Positions 20,860 through 37,954 are shown, counted from the stretch's first letter. The stretch is DNA of 39,544 nt from Lingula anatina (GCF_001039355.2 NW_019773992.1:6460-46003), one strand, 5' to 3'. Notes: generated by a model not told the origin, from the letters alone. Translations and numbers: made by a program.

Positions 20860-22650
20860 CAAACTAATGAATCGCGCTTATTGCGCTAGGAGTTCGGCGC
20901 AGCTATCGCAATCAAAGGACGCCCATATATCTTGTGTACGTGACGTTATGCACATCGCGGTAGTCATAGCACATACCATAATGTTTTCGAAGGCGTGAAG
21001 GTGTAACAATAATGTATGAAATCCAAACAAAACCTGTTGGAAAATCCAGTAAAATTAAATTTTGCTTTAAAGAGGACAAGAGTACATTGCCTCCGGAGAA
21101 TATGTGAGCACCGTTGTGTCATCGTCAGGGACGACCTCCAGTATCCGGACCTGGATGATACCCCGCCTCACGCTACATGGCTTATATATGCTGTCCTGTT
21201 AAATAACAAATTCTTCATATATTTATTGAGAAGTAAGGTCGACATGACGACCATGAATCTCAATAATTCACGCCCCAACTGAACCCTCGTATTCTTATTT
21301 CAGCAAGATTTTAATGCATGTTTCTATTGATGTACGAATTTGAATGTCTCACTATGGAAAATAATCGGGGTTTATTACAATTGAGACGTTTATTCAAAGA
21401 AGTCCTCGAGTGTCATAATATCTACTGCATTCAAAGTCAACTGATAAGTACAGAAAAGGCTATGGCAATGAGAGATTCGGAAGGTAAATATAATAAACTT
21501 GAAGTTAAACATGGTAATAATGTAAAGCACATTTAGTTCGCTAAAATGTGACTGCAGTGGCCTTGATGAAAGCTTTACCCCCAATAACAGCATCAAATAA
21601 AATGATGAACTGATGAACTGATAAGTACAAAGATACCCACGACATGGAGAGAACCTGTACTGTAGGCGAACATGATAAACTTGAAGGTAAACATGATAAG
21701 TTAAAATGCGAGCATTACTTTATATACACACAGACTGCCTCAGCAGACTTGGGTCAGATGGAATGTTTTGCCTTGATAGGTACAAGAGGAGGTCAGATAC
21801 GACATATGACTTAAGCACTGATATGATTCCGGGATGTGACATTTAACATGACGATTCCTGCATTATGGAGGTCCAAATAATGATCGTAATGGTTGTTTCA
21901 AAAAATTAGAATCTTTCTTTTCATTTAGCAGTCAAAAACAAGAAAGAAAATAATATATATACGGTATATATACCGTGTTGCCCACCACCCAAAACGAATT
22001 GTGAAGAGCAATTTTCCCCTTCTCAGTTACGGCTTGACTGCATTTGAATTCGATGTTGCCTTCCAGGTTTACCTCGACAACGGTGGGGGTTATATTTTTG
22101 TCACCGTTAGTTTGGCTGTGCACAGCATTACCAAAAAAAGTAATGAACTGATTGTAATGAAAGTCACAGGATAGGGGGCCTATGAGCCAGTGGAAGAAGC
22201 CTAGGTCGCAACGCAACGTGTATTACCTCGTTTTTTTCTGGGGAATTTTCAAACATGTGGAAAGAACCTTCTGATATTCATTTTGGTCAGTAAAATCCTA
22301 AAATTTGTTTATTTAAATTATAACAGTTTCATATGTGAAATTCATATTGTACAATAAATGCATTGTGAACAATTCAAAGAGATAGATTCTATTTTAGAAA
22401 TTAATTCTATTTTAACAACAACAAAAAAAAAAAAAAGAAAAAAAAAACAGTTATCGCAATTACTTTGGCAGCTGAGCTTGCCATCAGATCCCGTGAACTC
22501 CGTACGAAAATAAAAACACCCTCTGTATTAATCCCTTTGGACAATTTCATAAGAGTTTATTACAAATAAAAAACACTTACTTTGAAAGCTGGAACAGATC
22601 CATTAACAGTGGGGAACCTTCAAATGAGGTTTATATTTCCCCAGATGATA
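20860..22650. repeat. non-coding repeat unit, copy A (left part)
   Basis: It matches copy B (about 25610-27290) in order: TTATTGCGCTAGGAGT, GTGTACGTGACGTTATGC, AATAATGTATGAAATCCAA, AGGTCGACATGACGACCA, ATGACTGCAGTGGCC-type and AAACATGATAA blocks. Frames inside (for example 21016-21282) are broken in the other copy, so they are unlikely to be coding. A minus-strand frame at 21932-22216 is also unsupported. Confidence 0.65.
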
Positions 22651-22833
22651 AAAGCAAATAATATTGTTTTTAAAAAATAATACTTGGTATATATTTGTGT
22701 AACATTAAAGCAATATGCATTGCCACTTAACTTTTTATTTTTTAAAAAATGGTAAAATTATACAGTATACAGATACAAATCTGTATGGCAGGAATAAGGT
22801 AACGTTATTCCGCATTAGCATTGATTCTTGCCA

Positions 22834-22834
<1 letters not shown>

Positions 22835-22873
<39 letters not shown>
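22835..22873. repeat. (CA)n microsatellite
   Basis: A CA dinucleotide array of about 39 bases. Confidence 0.95.
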
Positions 22874-22876
<3 letters not shown>

Positions 22877-23075
22877 CAATGTGCATCTACATGTATAGGG
22901 AATATATTTCTCTATCTTTTTACCTCCTAGTACATGTATTAATATTCTATAAGTGAGATAGGTCTATGAGTAGGTTCTACATGTATACGTTTTCTTGCAG
23001 TGAACTTATTTCTTTCAATTGTTTTTACACAAAATAGGCTATATAAATAGTGCAGTTTTGTAGATTGAAATGCCA

Positions 23076-23723
23076 CCAAAATGTACTATTTTGCTTAAAT
23101 GTTTCAAAATGGTCTTGGTGGAGGACCCCTTAATCCCCATCCGCTGGGGTGGTGGGGGGGGGGGGCGACCTTCCACCGACGGCAGACATTCGGTCCAGGC
23201 CAACATTCCGTCCAGGTACTTTTCGAGATGGCTGGACCAAAGGACCAGCAACTAATTCACCTAATAGGCAAACACTGCCAGTAAAATAAATTCATTTTGG
23301 TTAAAACAAACAGTTGTTATCCCGTTCACATTTGTAGGCTGAGCGATTCATTTAAAATGCGCTGTTGATGGACTACGCAAACTGTGAAAAAATTACCCAA
23401 GGAAAAAAAGTATAATACAAAATGTCGAAATTTCTATCCAGTTAATGATTAATATATAAGCTTTACCTCAACGGTGATATTAATAGCTGACGCATGTATC
23501 AAAGTACACAATGAGTCAATATATACCAACTACTAAGTAGGTAAGATAAGACAGGTGGTTTTAAATGGTAAGAAAAAACCCCGCAGAGACCAGATAAGGT
23601 TAAAGAATTTAGCTGATCACTAACCCTACTAGTCCACTGTTAAATCTTGTTTTAAGGAGGCGACTTCAATTGATTCATATTTCTGGACACAAGCAGTGTT
23701 TTGGGTAAGTTAATTACATCTAT
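23076..23723. repeat. direct repeat, first copy (copy A right part)
   Basis: It is near-identical to 23725-24329 from CCAAAATGTACTATTTTGC to ACAAGCAGTG. It includes a G run next to CTTCCACCGACGGCAGA, and AGATAAGACAGGTGGTTTTA. A diverged third version lies at about 29730-30175. No gene is visible. Confidence 0.8.
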
Positions 23724-23724
23724 N

Positions 23725-24329
23725 CCAAAATTTACTATTTTGCTTAAATGTTTCAAAATGGTCTTGGTGGAGGACCCCTTTATCCCCATCCACTGGGGGG
23801 GGGGGGACCTTCCGCCGACGGCAGAAATTCGGTCTAGGCCGACATTCCGTCCAGGTACTTTTCGAGATGGCTGGCCCAAAGGACCAGCAACTAATTCACG
23901 TAATAGGCAAACACTGCCAGTAAAATTAATTCATTTTGGTTACAACAAACTGTTGTTATCCCGTTAACATTTGAAGTCTGAGTGATTCAGTTAAAATGTA
24001 CTGTTGATGGACTACGCAAACTGTGAAAAAATTACCCAAGGAAAAAGTATAAAACAAAATGTCGAAATTTGCATCAAGTTAATGATTATATATAAGCTTT
24101 ATCTCAACGGTGATATTTATAGCTGACGCATGTATTAAAGTACACAATGAGTCAGTATACCAACTACTAAGTAGGTAAGAGATAAGACAGGTCGTTTTAA
24201 AAGGTAAGAAAAAACCCCGCAGAGACCAGATAAGGTTAAAGAATTTAGCTGATCACTAACCCTACTAGTCCACTGTTCAATCTCGTTTCTGGACACAAGC
24301 AGTGCTTTTGGTAAGTTTATTACATCTAT
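23725..24329. repeat. direct repeat, second copy
   Basis: A tandem partner of the preceding block at about 649 bases spacing. A single N at 23724 sits exactly at the junction, so either a recent duplication or an assembly artefact is possible. Confidence 0.8.
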
Positions 24330-25520
24330 ATTGTTTAAAAATAAATAAGGAAATTTTGATCAGCACCGTAAAGTAACCTGGTTGTATTGTATCAGATTCT
24401 ACTAAAATGCTTCTTTATTATATGATAGGTTAATAAGTCTCTTTATTATTATCAGATTATTTCGACATACATTTAAGACAGGTTCTTTAGATATAGTGCT
24501 AGTAGTTCTTTTTTCTTATTGCTGGTAACGGGTGTAGCCACTTGCAATACTCACACACAACAACAACAGCTTTGCGTCGTTTTTACTGATTTATTAAACC
24601 TTAAACCGTCAACTGAAAAAATAATTGAAATAAAATAAGAAAATCATCTCATATTCTTGCCCTAGTTCTTTAATATAATGCTATTAAGTCGCTTAAATAA
24701 CATCTTTACTTAACAGTTGCATGTTATCCTATCTTTATCTCCAAAATATAAGTAACTCTTACCGACTTTGGGCTATTCTAGTGTAATGCAAGCGACTGGG
24801 TTCTAAATGACTGTGTAGTATGGTAAATCTCATCTGGCGCAACTAACACAATGAAAAAATACGCTTTTAAAAATAACATTGATTACGAACATAAAACAAA
24901 CAATCTTTAACTCGCAACTAGTACAGCTACATTCTCGTTTCTAAACAATACACTACACTTTACTGAACTTTCTTTACTCCAATACTGAAAGGCACAGTGA
25001 TTGTGTTACATGTACTGTGCATTGTACATCAGACCGGCATTTCTAACGCTACTCAAAGTTGCAGTTTACAATGGAAAACTAATTTTATCTTCTCGCAATT
25101 ATCTTTAAATGAACTTTCATAACTTAAAATTAATTGCTAACCTTATGGGCCAGATTCCTGTTACAAAAACACTTGTAATTACGGCTGTCTCAGCATTTAA
25201 CATCAGCCGATCTCATTCCTCGTGGAATCACATTCTATCCCATCATTATCATAAGCGCGCTAAAAACAATTGATATTCAACATCGATGCGACAAAAAAGT
25301 GAGTAGCGCGTCCGAAGTAAAGAAATAAGATTTATATATAAAACACTGCTCTGGCAGTAACAACGGGACTATGTCAAGCATGTGCAACATGTGTACGTCA
25401 GCATCTTTTAATGGAGAAGTACTCGCTAGATTCTATTTCCTGCCTAAATAGCCATCGCAATTTAGATTTTTGTTAAAGCCAACGTCAAATCGGAAAGTTC
25501 ATGTTTTGGGATGTGTTGAG
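24330..25520. other. non-coding AT-rich stretch
   Basis: No exon or repeat was recognised. Confidence 0.4.
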
Positions 25521-25533
25521 TTATTATTATTAT

Positions 25534-25564
<31 letters not shown>
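25521..25564. repeat. (TTA)n/(TAG)n microsatellite
   Basis: A short compound trinucleotide array. Confidence 0.85.
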
Positions 25565-25609
25565 TAATGCCACGAGACTATAAGTTCGGCTAATACAGTA
25601 GCTGCATGG

Positions 25610-27285
25610 ATTGCACTTATTGCGCTAGGAGTGCGGCGCAGCTACCGCAAGCACAGAATACCCATTAACTTGTGTACGTGACGTTATGCTTACCCCGGTA
25701 GTCATACATGTAGCACAGACCATAATTATTTGATATGTGTTAAGGTGTGATAATAATGTATGAAATCCAATAAAAAAACTGATGAAATTCCCAGTAAAAT
25801 TTAAATTTGCTTAAAAAGGACGACAATGGGTTCACACCATTCTGTCACCGTCCTAGATGACCTCCAGTGTCTTGGCCTGGATGACACCTTGCCTAACGCC
25901 ACGTGACTTATGATGCTACCCAGTTAAATAACAAAATCTTCATCTATTCGTCATCCAGGAAGGTCGACATGACGACCACGAATAAAATATAAGACACGCG
26001 CAAACTGAATCTTTATTTGTTTTCTTATTTTAGGAAGATTTTAACATGCATGTGTTTATTCTGATTTACGAGCTTGAATGATTCACTTTCTTTTAATAAA
26101 CACGAATGTATACTAATGTGAGAAGGCTGAACTTATGGAATACTATAACGGTTGCTCACAAGTAAGCTGTTTATTTAGAGAAGTCCTCGATGTCATGGCA
26201 TCTACTATAGTTTAGGTCTATACTGAGAAGTAGGCCTAAAGATATAACCATGACATGAGATAACCTGAAGGTAGACATCATAATAAAGTAAAGCACACTC
26301 AGTTAGCGAAAAATATGACTGCAGTGGCCCCAACGACGACAGCACTACCACCAATAACACCAACAAATCCTTTGGACATTTTATGACTACTGATATGTAC
26401 AAAGATAGTCACGGGACGGAGAGAACCTGAAGGTAAACATGATAAACCTGAGGGTAAACATAATAAGTTAAAATTTACGCATAATTTTATATGCACATAG
26501 ATTCCCTCAGTTAAATTAGGGCCACCGACAAAATTACTCTCTACCAGCACCCCATATTATATTATATGTGTGGACTTTTACATGTACCTATAATTAAACC
26601 AGAGGCATAGGTACAGTGCAACATAAACCTGTGGCTTTAGTGAAGGGTAGTCAAAAACGTCAAATTTGACAGAAGTAAAAAAAGACAATTATAGATGCAC
26701 CTTTAAAACCCTCTAATATTCCCTTACGTTGCATTTATTGTAACTAAATTTAGGAGAGAAAAATAACAATAACGTTTATGTAAGCATCATGGATTAAAAT
26801 CATCGCACCAAAAACCAGTTTACAAATAACCAATGGCAAAGTAGAAAAGGTTCAACAGGGTTCTTTCTTCTTGTCCTTTCTATTTTGAAAAAAAACTTGA
26901 AATGATTACAATAAACCAAGAATGATAGGAATATTTCAATAACACTCATGAATGCTGATAAGAATGCAACCATAGGTACACAGAATATGTGAACATAACA
27001 ATGGAAGCTACGAGTACAATTTAAAGGGATAATAACTCTTCGTATGAGAGCTATATTTCACAATGAAAACATTGTGAATAACTCATAGAAATATAATATA
27101 TTCTGTTTTACCATAAAAACGGCAGTTATAGTATTATTCTGCTATCTGAGCTTGTCTTTAGACCACGTGACCTCCATTGATGGCTATACTCTTATAAAAT
27201 CTCTTAAGAGATTTTAACAAAAAAAAAAAAAAAAAAATTAGAAAAAAACAGGGACTAACTTTGAATGTAAAAATGGATTCATTAA
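25610..27285. repeat. non-coding repeat unit, copy B
   Basis: It is collinear with copy A as listed there. It continues past the TTAA element into GAGTTATTATCCCTTTAA at about 28491-28509. A minus-strand frame near 26299-26375 (MSKGFVGVIGGSAVVVGATA) is hydrophobic and discussed among the findings. Coding is not established. Confidence 0.65.
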
Positions 27286-28509
27286 CCCATTTACGACCCC
27301 AGCCATGTGATTTAATGTGCCATTTCTTTATTTTTTATTCGAATTTTCTTTCCTTGCATGAATTTGTCAGTCTACTAACCCTACACACTTTCACAGTTTT
27401 TTGTAGGGATCAACCAATTAGTGTGGCGTATACATCACAAACTCTTGTGGGGTCATTTATGACCCCAAAGAGAAGCATTGGTTTTTAAATATTAGTTTTT
27501 AAATTTTATTCAAATGTTTTGCCCAAGCAACACTGACAGGAAAATGTCACATGCATGTGCTTCATGCAACTAGCCAGTGTGCCCAAAACATAGGCACAAA
27601 TAAGTGGTTTGTGAAGATTGTGCTTGGAATGTTAGTAATAGTGCATCGTTGAATCTAATTTCAGTAGCTTTGTTGGAACTTGTTCTCATAACTGGGTCTC
27701 TCATTTTGGCAGTTACAATTTTCGGGTATTTCGGAAATCTAAAGAATTCTGTCGATATCATATTATACATATATATACAAATTGTTTGTGTGGATTTTGT
27801 TTTATACACAGATGTGGTAGTAACATACATGTAGGTTGATTGAATTTGTTCTGAGTAGTATGACTTCCTTACTAGCATTAGGGTATTCCCTACTCAGCAA
27901 GTCAGCTAATTATTCTTATTGAAGTTAGCAGGATGCTATCTCAACATAAGTCAAAATATTTTTACTCAAAGTAATTTTGTAATGTACTTTTTTCATTTAG
28001 TGTGACAAATAAAAAGAGAAATATTTCTGCAAGTGGAAACTGACAAAGACTGTCTAAATACCGGTGTAATGTTGTTCTTAAAATCTGTGCTTGGTTATTT
28101 CATGCAATATTACCAAATACTTATTACATTAGATCATTATAAAATACGTGTCTTAAATCCTGGGAGTAGTATAGGTGTGATAAACCCTCAACAGCCTTTT
28201 ATAATAAGGATCCCTGTACAGAGCACAATGGGGTCATAGATGACCCCACTTGGTCATTTCAGTCAGTAAAATAGCTTGGTCTCTTGAGGGTTAACCATTG
28301 GTAAGGATGGAAAAATTGTTGTTTACTCCAGGAAAATTATTATTTTTTTTGGCAGGACTACTGTAGCTACTTAACAATAGTTAATTACCACATAGCAGCT
28401 TCAGCAGGCGTGGCAGACATCTAAGCCGCTTAACTTGCAATGTAGCTAGAATCCACTCAGAGATAGAAATTAATTTTTGGGTCGAAACGAAGAGTTATTA
28501 TCCCTTTAA
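27021..28509. repeat. 1.49-kb interval with 23-bp perfect inverted ends
   Basis: The 23 bases at 27021-27043 (starting TTAAAGGGATAATAACTC) are the exact reverse complement of 28487-28509. This may be a DNA element of its own, into which the TTAA element was later inserted. Confidence 0.5.
27286..28290. mobile_element. piggyBac-like non-autonomous element
   Basis: The ends are CCCATTTACGACCCC and TCTCTTGAGGG, bordered by TTAA at 27282-27285 and 28291-28294. Copies A and C have the unfilled site CATTAACAG/CATTAACCATGAG at about 22606 and 29689. TTAA targets with CCC...GGG termini are the piggyBac hallmark. Internal palindromes such as GGGGTCATTTATGACCCC recur. No transposase was seen. Confidence 0.75.
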
Positions 28510-28694
28510 GTTTGCCTCATACACGTGTACTTAAAATAACAAAAAAGACGAAAAAGGTCGACTTTATTATATACATGTTTAGTTGGTTCGAAAAGTTAAA
28601 GTGGAAAGAGACCCCCCTCCCTTTGCTGTGATGGAAGATGAAGAACGCTTCATATGGTACTGTTTTTAGTAACAAAATCAGAATACAAACTAGA

Positions 28695-28772
28695 AAAGCA
28701 CTCCGAGAGCGCAGACCTCCGCCAAGGCAGCAAAGTCTCCACCCAGTCTTAATTTTCATTCTATAATGATTT

Positions 28773-28835
<63 letters not shown>

Positions 28836-28980
28836 ATTGATTACTGATTCGGATCACCACCAAAATCTATTCAATCGGTGCATACATATTTCTGTAATGT
28901 AAGTAACAGACAGACAGACAGACAGACAGGCAGGCAAACTAACGGAACCAAAAACATAACCTCCTAGGCGGAGGAAATAA
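28695..28980. repeat. dispersed repeat with poly(T) and GACA tract
   Basis: It is bordered by CAGACCTCCGCCAAGGCAG and CCTCCTAGGCGGAGG, which are partly inverted. It contains a T run at 28775-28831 and (GACA)n at 28907-28929. The ACCACCAAAATCTATTCAATC, GACAGACA and CATAACCTCC order is a widespread animal repeat style. The exact family is not assigned. Confidence 0.5.
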
Positions 28981-29181
28981 AACACACACTATGAAGTTCA
29001 TACGCGTGAATAACGAGATTTCACCATCCTCACTGTTTCCTAAAGCTACAAGTTTACCCAAAAGATGCTGAGTGCTTCTCTGGTTAATTTAATACGCTAG
29101 ATAAAAATGACTGACCAGTCTTAGTAATGATATCTGTCGTCACGTGCAATGCCACGTTTTCCACAATGAAATGGCGGGGGG

Positions 29182-29206
29182 NNNNNNNNNNNNNNNNNNN
29201 NNNNNN
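29182..29206. other. assembly gap (25 N)
   Basis: Twenty-five N follow a G run. The true length is unknown. Confidence 0.99.
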
Positions 29207-29359
29207 GATTGTATCGCAACCCTGTGCCGTGTATAATACAGACGCTACAAGTTGGGGATGACAACGTAAGGGGGGCAACAAGACTAGAACGACAGGAGCT
29301 TTGTTGGTTTTAGAATCTAAATTTGGAAATATATAAAGCTTACATAATATGAATATGAC

Positions 29360-30175
29360 TGGGTGATTTTCAAACATATGGAAAGAACCCAAAAAAAGTA
29401 TTTTTTTTTGGGGGGGGGATCTCATAAAGTGTTCATTTAAATAGATGGCATTTAGCCCTCCGTATGATATTCATACATGTATTATACAATACCTGCATAG
29501 TAAGTAATTCATGGAAATATAATGCATTCTTTTAAACACCACATAAGGCAGTTATCGCAATCATTATAAAATGTGTGCTTGCCATCAGATTACTTGACCT
29601 CCATGGATGGTTACCCACTGTAAAAACCTGAAGAGATTATTGATAACAAGAAGCCTGATTCTTAATGTCGGAACGGACTCATTAACCATGAGAACATTGT
29701 TTCCTTTTAAGGCAAAAAATGAACAGTTGTTATCCCTTTAAGTTAAAAATTTGTGGGTAGAGCGATTCTGTAAAAAGTACGGTTGTTGATTTAGACATGG
29801 TTTATAACGTACTGCATTCGTATACCGGATTCACTTCAAGACCTGCAGACCATCGGCCGAAATACGTTTCCACTGGTGTTTCAAATGACAGCTTTTTTTT
29901 TCTGACCACGCAAACAGTGAAATAATCACTGAGGGAAAATATCAGTGTAATATGAAATGTCAAAATGTGTATCCAGTTAATGATTTATATCAGATTTATC
30001 ATATTGATCAACCTCACCACTGATACATGTATCAAAGTCCATAATAAGTCATTATACAAACTAGGTGACAGATAAGACAGGTGGTTTAAAAGGTAAAGTA
30101 ACAGCTACAGAGAATAAGATAGAGTTAAAGAGGATAACTGTTGACTAACCCTACACTGTAAAAACAGAGTTTAGC
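29360..30175. repeat. non-coding repeat unit, copy C
   Basis: It matches copies A and B in TTTTCAAACATATGGAAAGA, GGCAGTTATCGCAATCATTA, TCATTAACCATGAGAAC, CAGTTGTTATCCCTTTAAG and AGATAAGACAGGTGGTTTAA. It lacks the TTAA element and the insertions found in A. Confidence 0.65.
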
Positions 30176-30455
30176 ATTTAAATACATACAACATACGTTA
30201 GGCACCTATACTAAAAATGACTGACCAGTCATTTAGAAATATGTGTAAAAGCTAAGCACGTATAGCTTTTCAAGCGTTTCACAGAAGAAAAAGCTAGACA
30301 CGTTGGCAGTGTTACACGTTTAGCTATGTGTTTTGCTTCACCGGCATATGAATCTATAATAAGTCTATCACAAGCTAAGCACATTGGCTAAGCACTTCCC
30401 CTGCTAAGCGCGTGAGGCTGCTAAACATAAGGAGCTGCTATACTGGTAGGTGTGG
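30176..30455. repeat. GCTAAGCAC-dense small element
   Basis: GCTAAGCAC, AGCTAGACACGT, GCTAAGCGCGT and similar words recur in about 280 bases. Partly inverted ends (TTTAGCA near 30171 and TGCTAAAC near 30419) are present. It is non-coding. Confidence 0.45.
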
Positions 30456-30488
30456 TACTGTTAAGGTAGATCGGTCGTTACATGTTCC

Positions 30489-30960
30489 AACGTTCGAATT
30501 TTTAAAAATCAATATTTATTTTTTTGGTTTGAAGAGACACCCAAGTACATTAAAATTTTGAAAAAAAAGTTGGTGGGTCACCGACCAAATAGGAGACTAC
30601 GCCCTAATATGTTACACCCTGCATATCGCACTAGTCCCCATTCAAATCACTGGAAATGGGTGTTTTTTCACTAAAGAATAATTTTCATGATTTTCTAACG
30701 TTCGAATTAAAACAAAATATGTAAAGAGGCATCCAAGTACATTTACATTTTGCAAAAGAAATTGGGGGTCACCGACCAAATAAGAGAACTATGCCAAGTT
30801 GAAGTGCATTACACCCTGCGTGACGCACTAGTCCCCATTTAAATCAATGGGAAAATGGCCGTTTTTTCACTAAAAAGTTATTTTTTATGATTTTCCAAAG
30901 TTTGGATTTTTATTTTTGGTTTGTGTGGAGAGACATCCAAGTACATTTAAAACTTTCATT
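30489..30960. repeat. ~204-bp tandem repeat, 2.3 copies
   Basis: Units start at 30489, 30697 and 30897 (AACGTTCGAATT and variants). Shared blocks are CACCGACCAAATA, TTACACCCTGC, GCACTAGTCCCCATT and TTTTTTCACTAAA. No coding capacity was seen. Confidence 0.8.
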
Positions 30961-31149
30961 ATGTTTAACAGTTGAAGTGAGTATACTAGCTACATGTATT
31001 TTCAGACTTGTCATACTGATGCGAAGGTGTAAGTCATTAACTTCATAACAGATTTATTGAAGAGGGAAATATGTCATGCATGTGAAAATAGTTTATTTGT
31101 TATTTATTCATGTATTGAATATAATATGAATGTGACTTCCCCCCCCTCT
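30961..31149. other. non-coding, nothing recognised
   Basis: A short AT-rich spacer. Confidence 0.4.
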
Positions 31150-31400
31150 TAAAAATGGAAATCAGCACACAGAAAAATCTCATTAATGAGATGTGCCAAT
31201 ATTCGTGCGATTCCAGCCGAATCCCACGAATATTCGTAACACTATCGCACCTGTATCGTAACTGAATCGAAGAGCGTGTCGAAATAGACCAGAAAATTGG
31301 TAAAACCTCACGAATATTCACGAATCCTGAAATTTGTCAATTCCTGTCGATTCGTGTGATCCGTGGTCTGTGTGAAATAGGGGCATTACCAAACGGCAGC
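31150..31400. repeat. CGAATATTCG-dense small element
   Basis: CACGAATATTCG, TTCGTGCGATTC and ATTCGTGTGA words alternate in both orientations, much like the other motif-dense elements in the window. It is non-coding. Confidence 0.45.
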
Positions 31401-31666
31401 GTTCAGTACCATTTTTTGGAACCTCACGCCAAAGGGTAAGGGGGGGGGGGCAGCTTCGCATCCGCTGACCCCCTCCCCCCACCCCACCCATCAACTAATC
31501 TTGGATCCGCCCTGGATGAAAGATAGCAAGGGAGCATTATCCATAAAATTCATTTAACGCACAAACTCTAGTGTAAAACTGTAAAACCCACGTTTCATGC
31601 GCAAGATGAAAAAATAATGCCACATATGTCATAAAGCGATCCTTTTCTGGTGAAATCTTCTTACAG
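31401..31666. other. gene 2 upstream intron with hAT-like end
   Basis: G and C runs occur at about 31440 and 31480. CTTGGATCCGCCCTGG at about 31500 resembles one terminus of the hAT-like MITE. From about 31620 the sequence is homologous to gene 1 upstream of its coding exon 1. Confidence 0.4.
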
Positions 31667-31694
31667 AACCGTCTTTCTACTACTCCATCGGACC

Positions 31695-37206
<5,512 letters not shown>

Positions 37207-37655
37207 TGAGAAGGCCTTCTTTTATACATCTTTCTACACCTTTCCTAGACCTTTCGAATTTTTAGGAAAGGCGTAAAAGATCATCTTTTTTATGGCTTTT
37301 ATATAGAGAAAAAGGTGTACAAATGGCCCACTTTTCTTCACCTTTTTAACACACAAAAGGTTAACTTTTATATGCCTTTTGCGACAAAATGTGATCTTTT
37401 GTTTCACAAAAAAGGCGTTATAAAGATCATCATTCGTTAGACTTTTGCATGTCGAAAGGCATATGAATGGTTCACTTTCCGTTACCTTTTCGTGTCACCA
37501 AAGTTAACTTTTAGATACCTTTTTTCTACGAACATGTGATATTTTACTTTATAAAAGGTATGCAAATGGCTAAATTTTGTACATCTTTTTATCACGGGAA
37601 AGATCACCTTTTTATGTCTTTTAACAGTAGAAAAGAATACATTTCTGCTACTTTT
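37207..37655. repeat. AAAGG/CCTTT tandem array with ~143-bp higher-order period
   Basis: Units beginning AAAGG lie at about 37312, 37356, 37409, 37455, 37500, 37553 and 37599. The spacing is 44, 53, 46, 45, 53 and 46, so a three-unit block of about 143-144 bases repeats. GGYGTACAAATGG-type and TTAACTTTTATATGCC-type blocks recur once per block. It starts within about 60 bases of where gene 2 loses death-domain homology. Confidence 0.7.
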
Positions 37656-37907
37656 GTAGCTTATTAAATGTAATATTAGCCGCGGGCATAAAATCATATT
37701 TTGCTAAAACAAAACAACGCACGTCATTAACTTATGTCATTTATTCTATGTCAAATGTTCTGAATAGCTTTCACTCTCAGTACAGATAAAAATGTCTTCA
37801 TTCCCTGGAACGTATTGAAATTTAATTACTTGTGGCAGTTACGTATGTTTTAAACTTGACGTACATAGCCGTCTCTCCAGTCTGTAATAAAACTACATAT
37901 AAAACAA

Positions 37908-37954
<47 letters not shown>

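Noticed and set aside
21016-21282. 88-codon plus-strand frame in copy A
   Set aside because: The collinear sequence in copy B is interrupted by indels and stops, so it is not conserved as coding.
21932-22216. 94-codon minus-strand frame in copy A, with a donor-like GAGGTAAAC
   Set aside because: There is no counterpart in copies B or C and no recognised domain; evidence is too thin to call an exon.
23039-23284. Proline/glycine-rich frames on both strands around the G run
   Set aside because: They come from a homopolymer in a repeated non-coding block whose frame differs in the second copy.
28907-28929. Short-period array considered as a CRISPR-like repeat
   Set aside because: It is a plain tetranucleotide microsatellite without spacers, in an animal genome.
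29084-29425. 113-codon minus-strand frame across the N gap
   Set aside because: It is open only because N codons are read through, and it has no domain.
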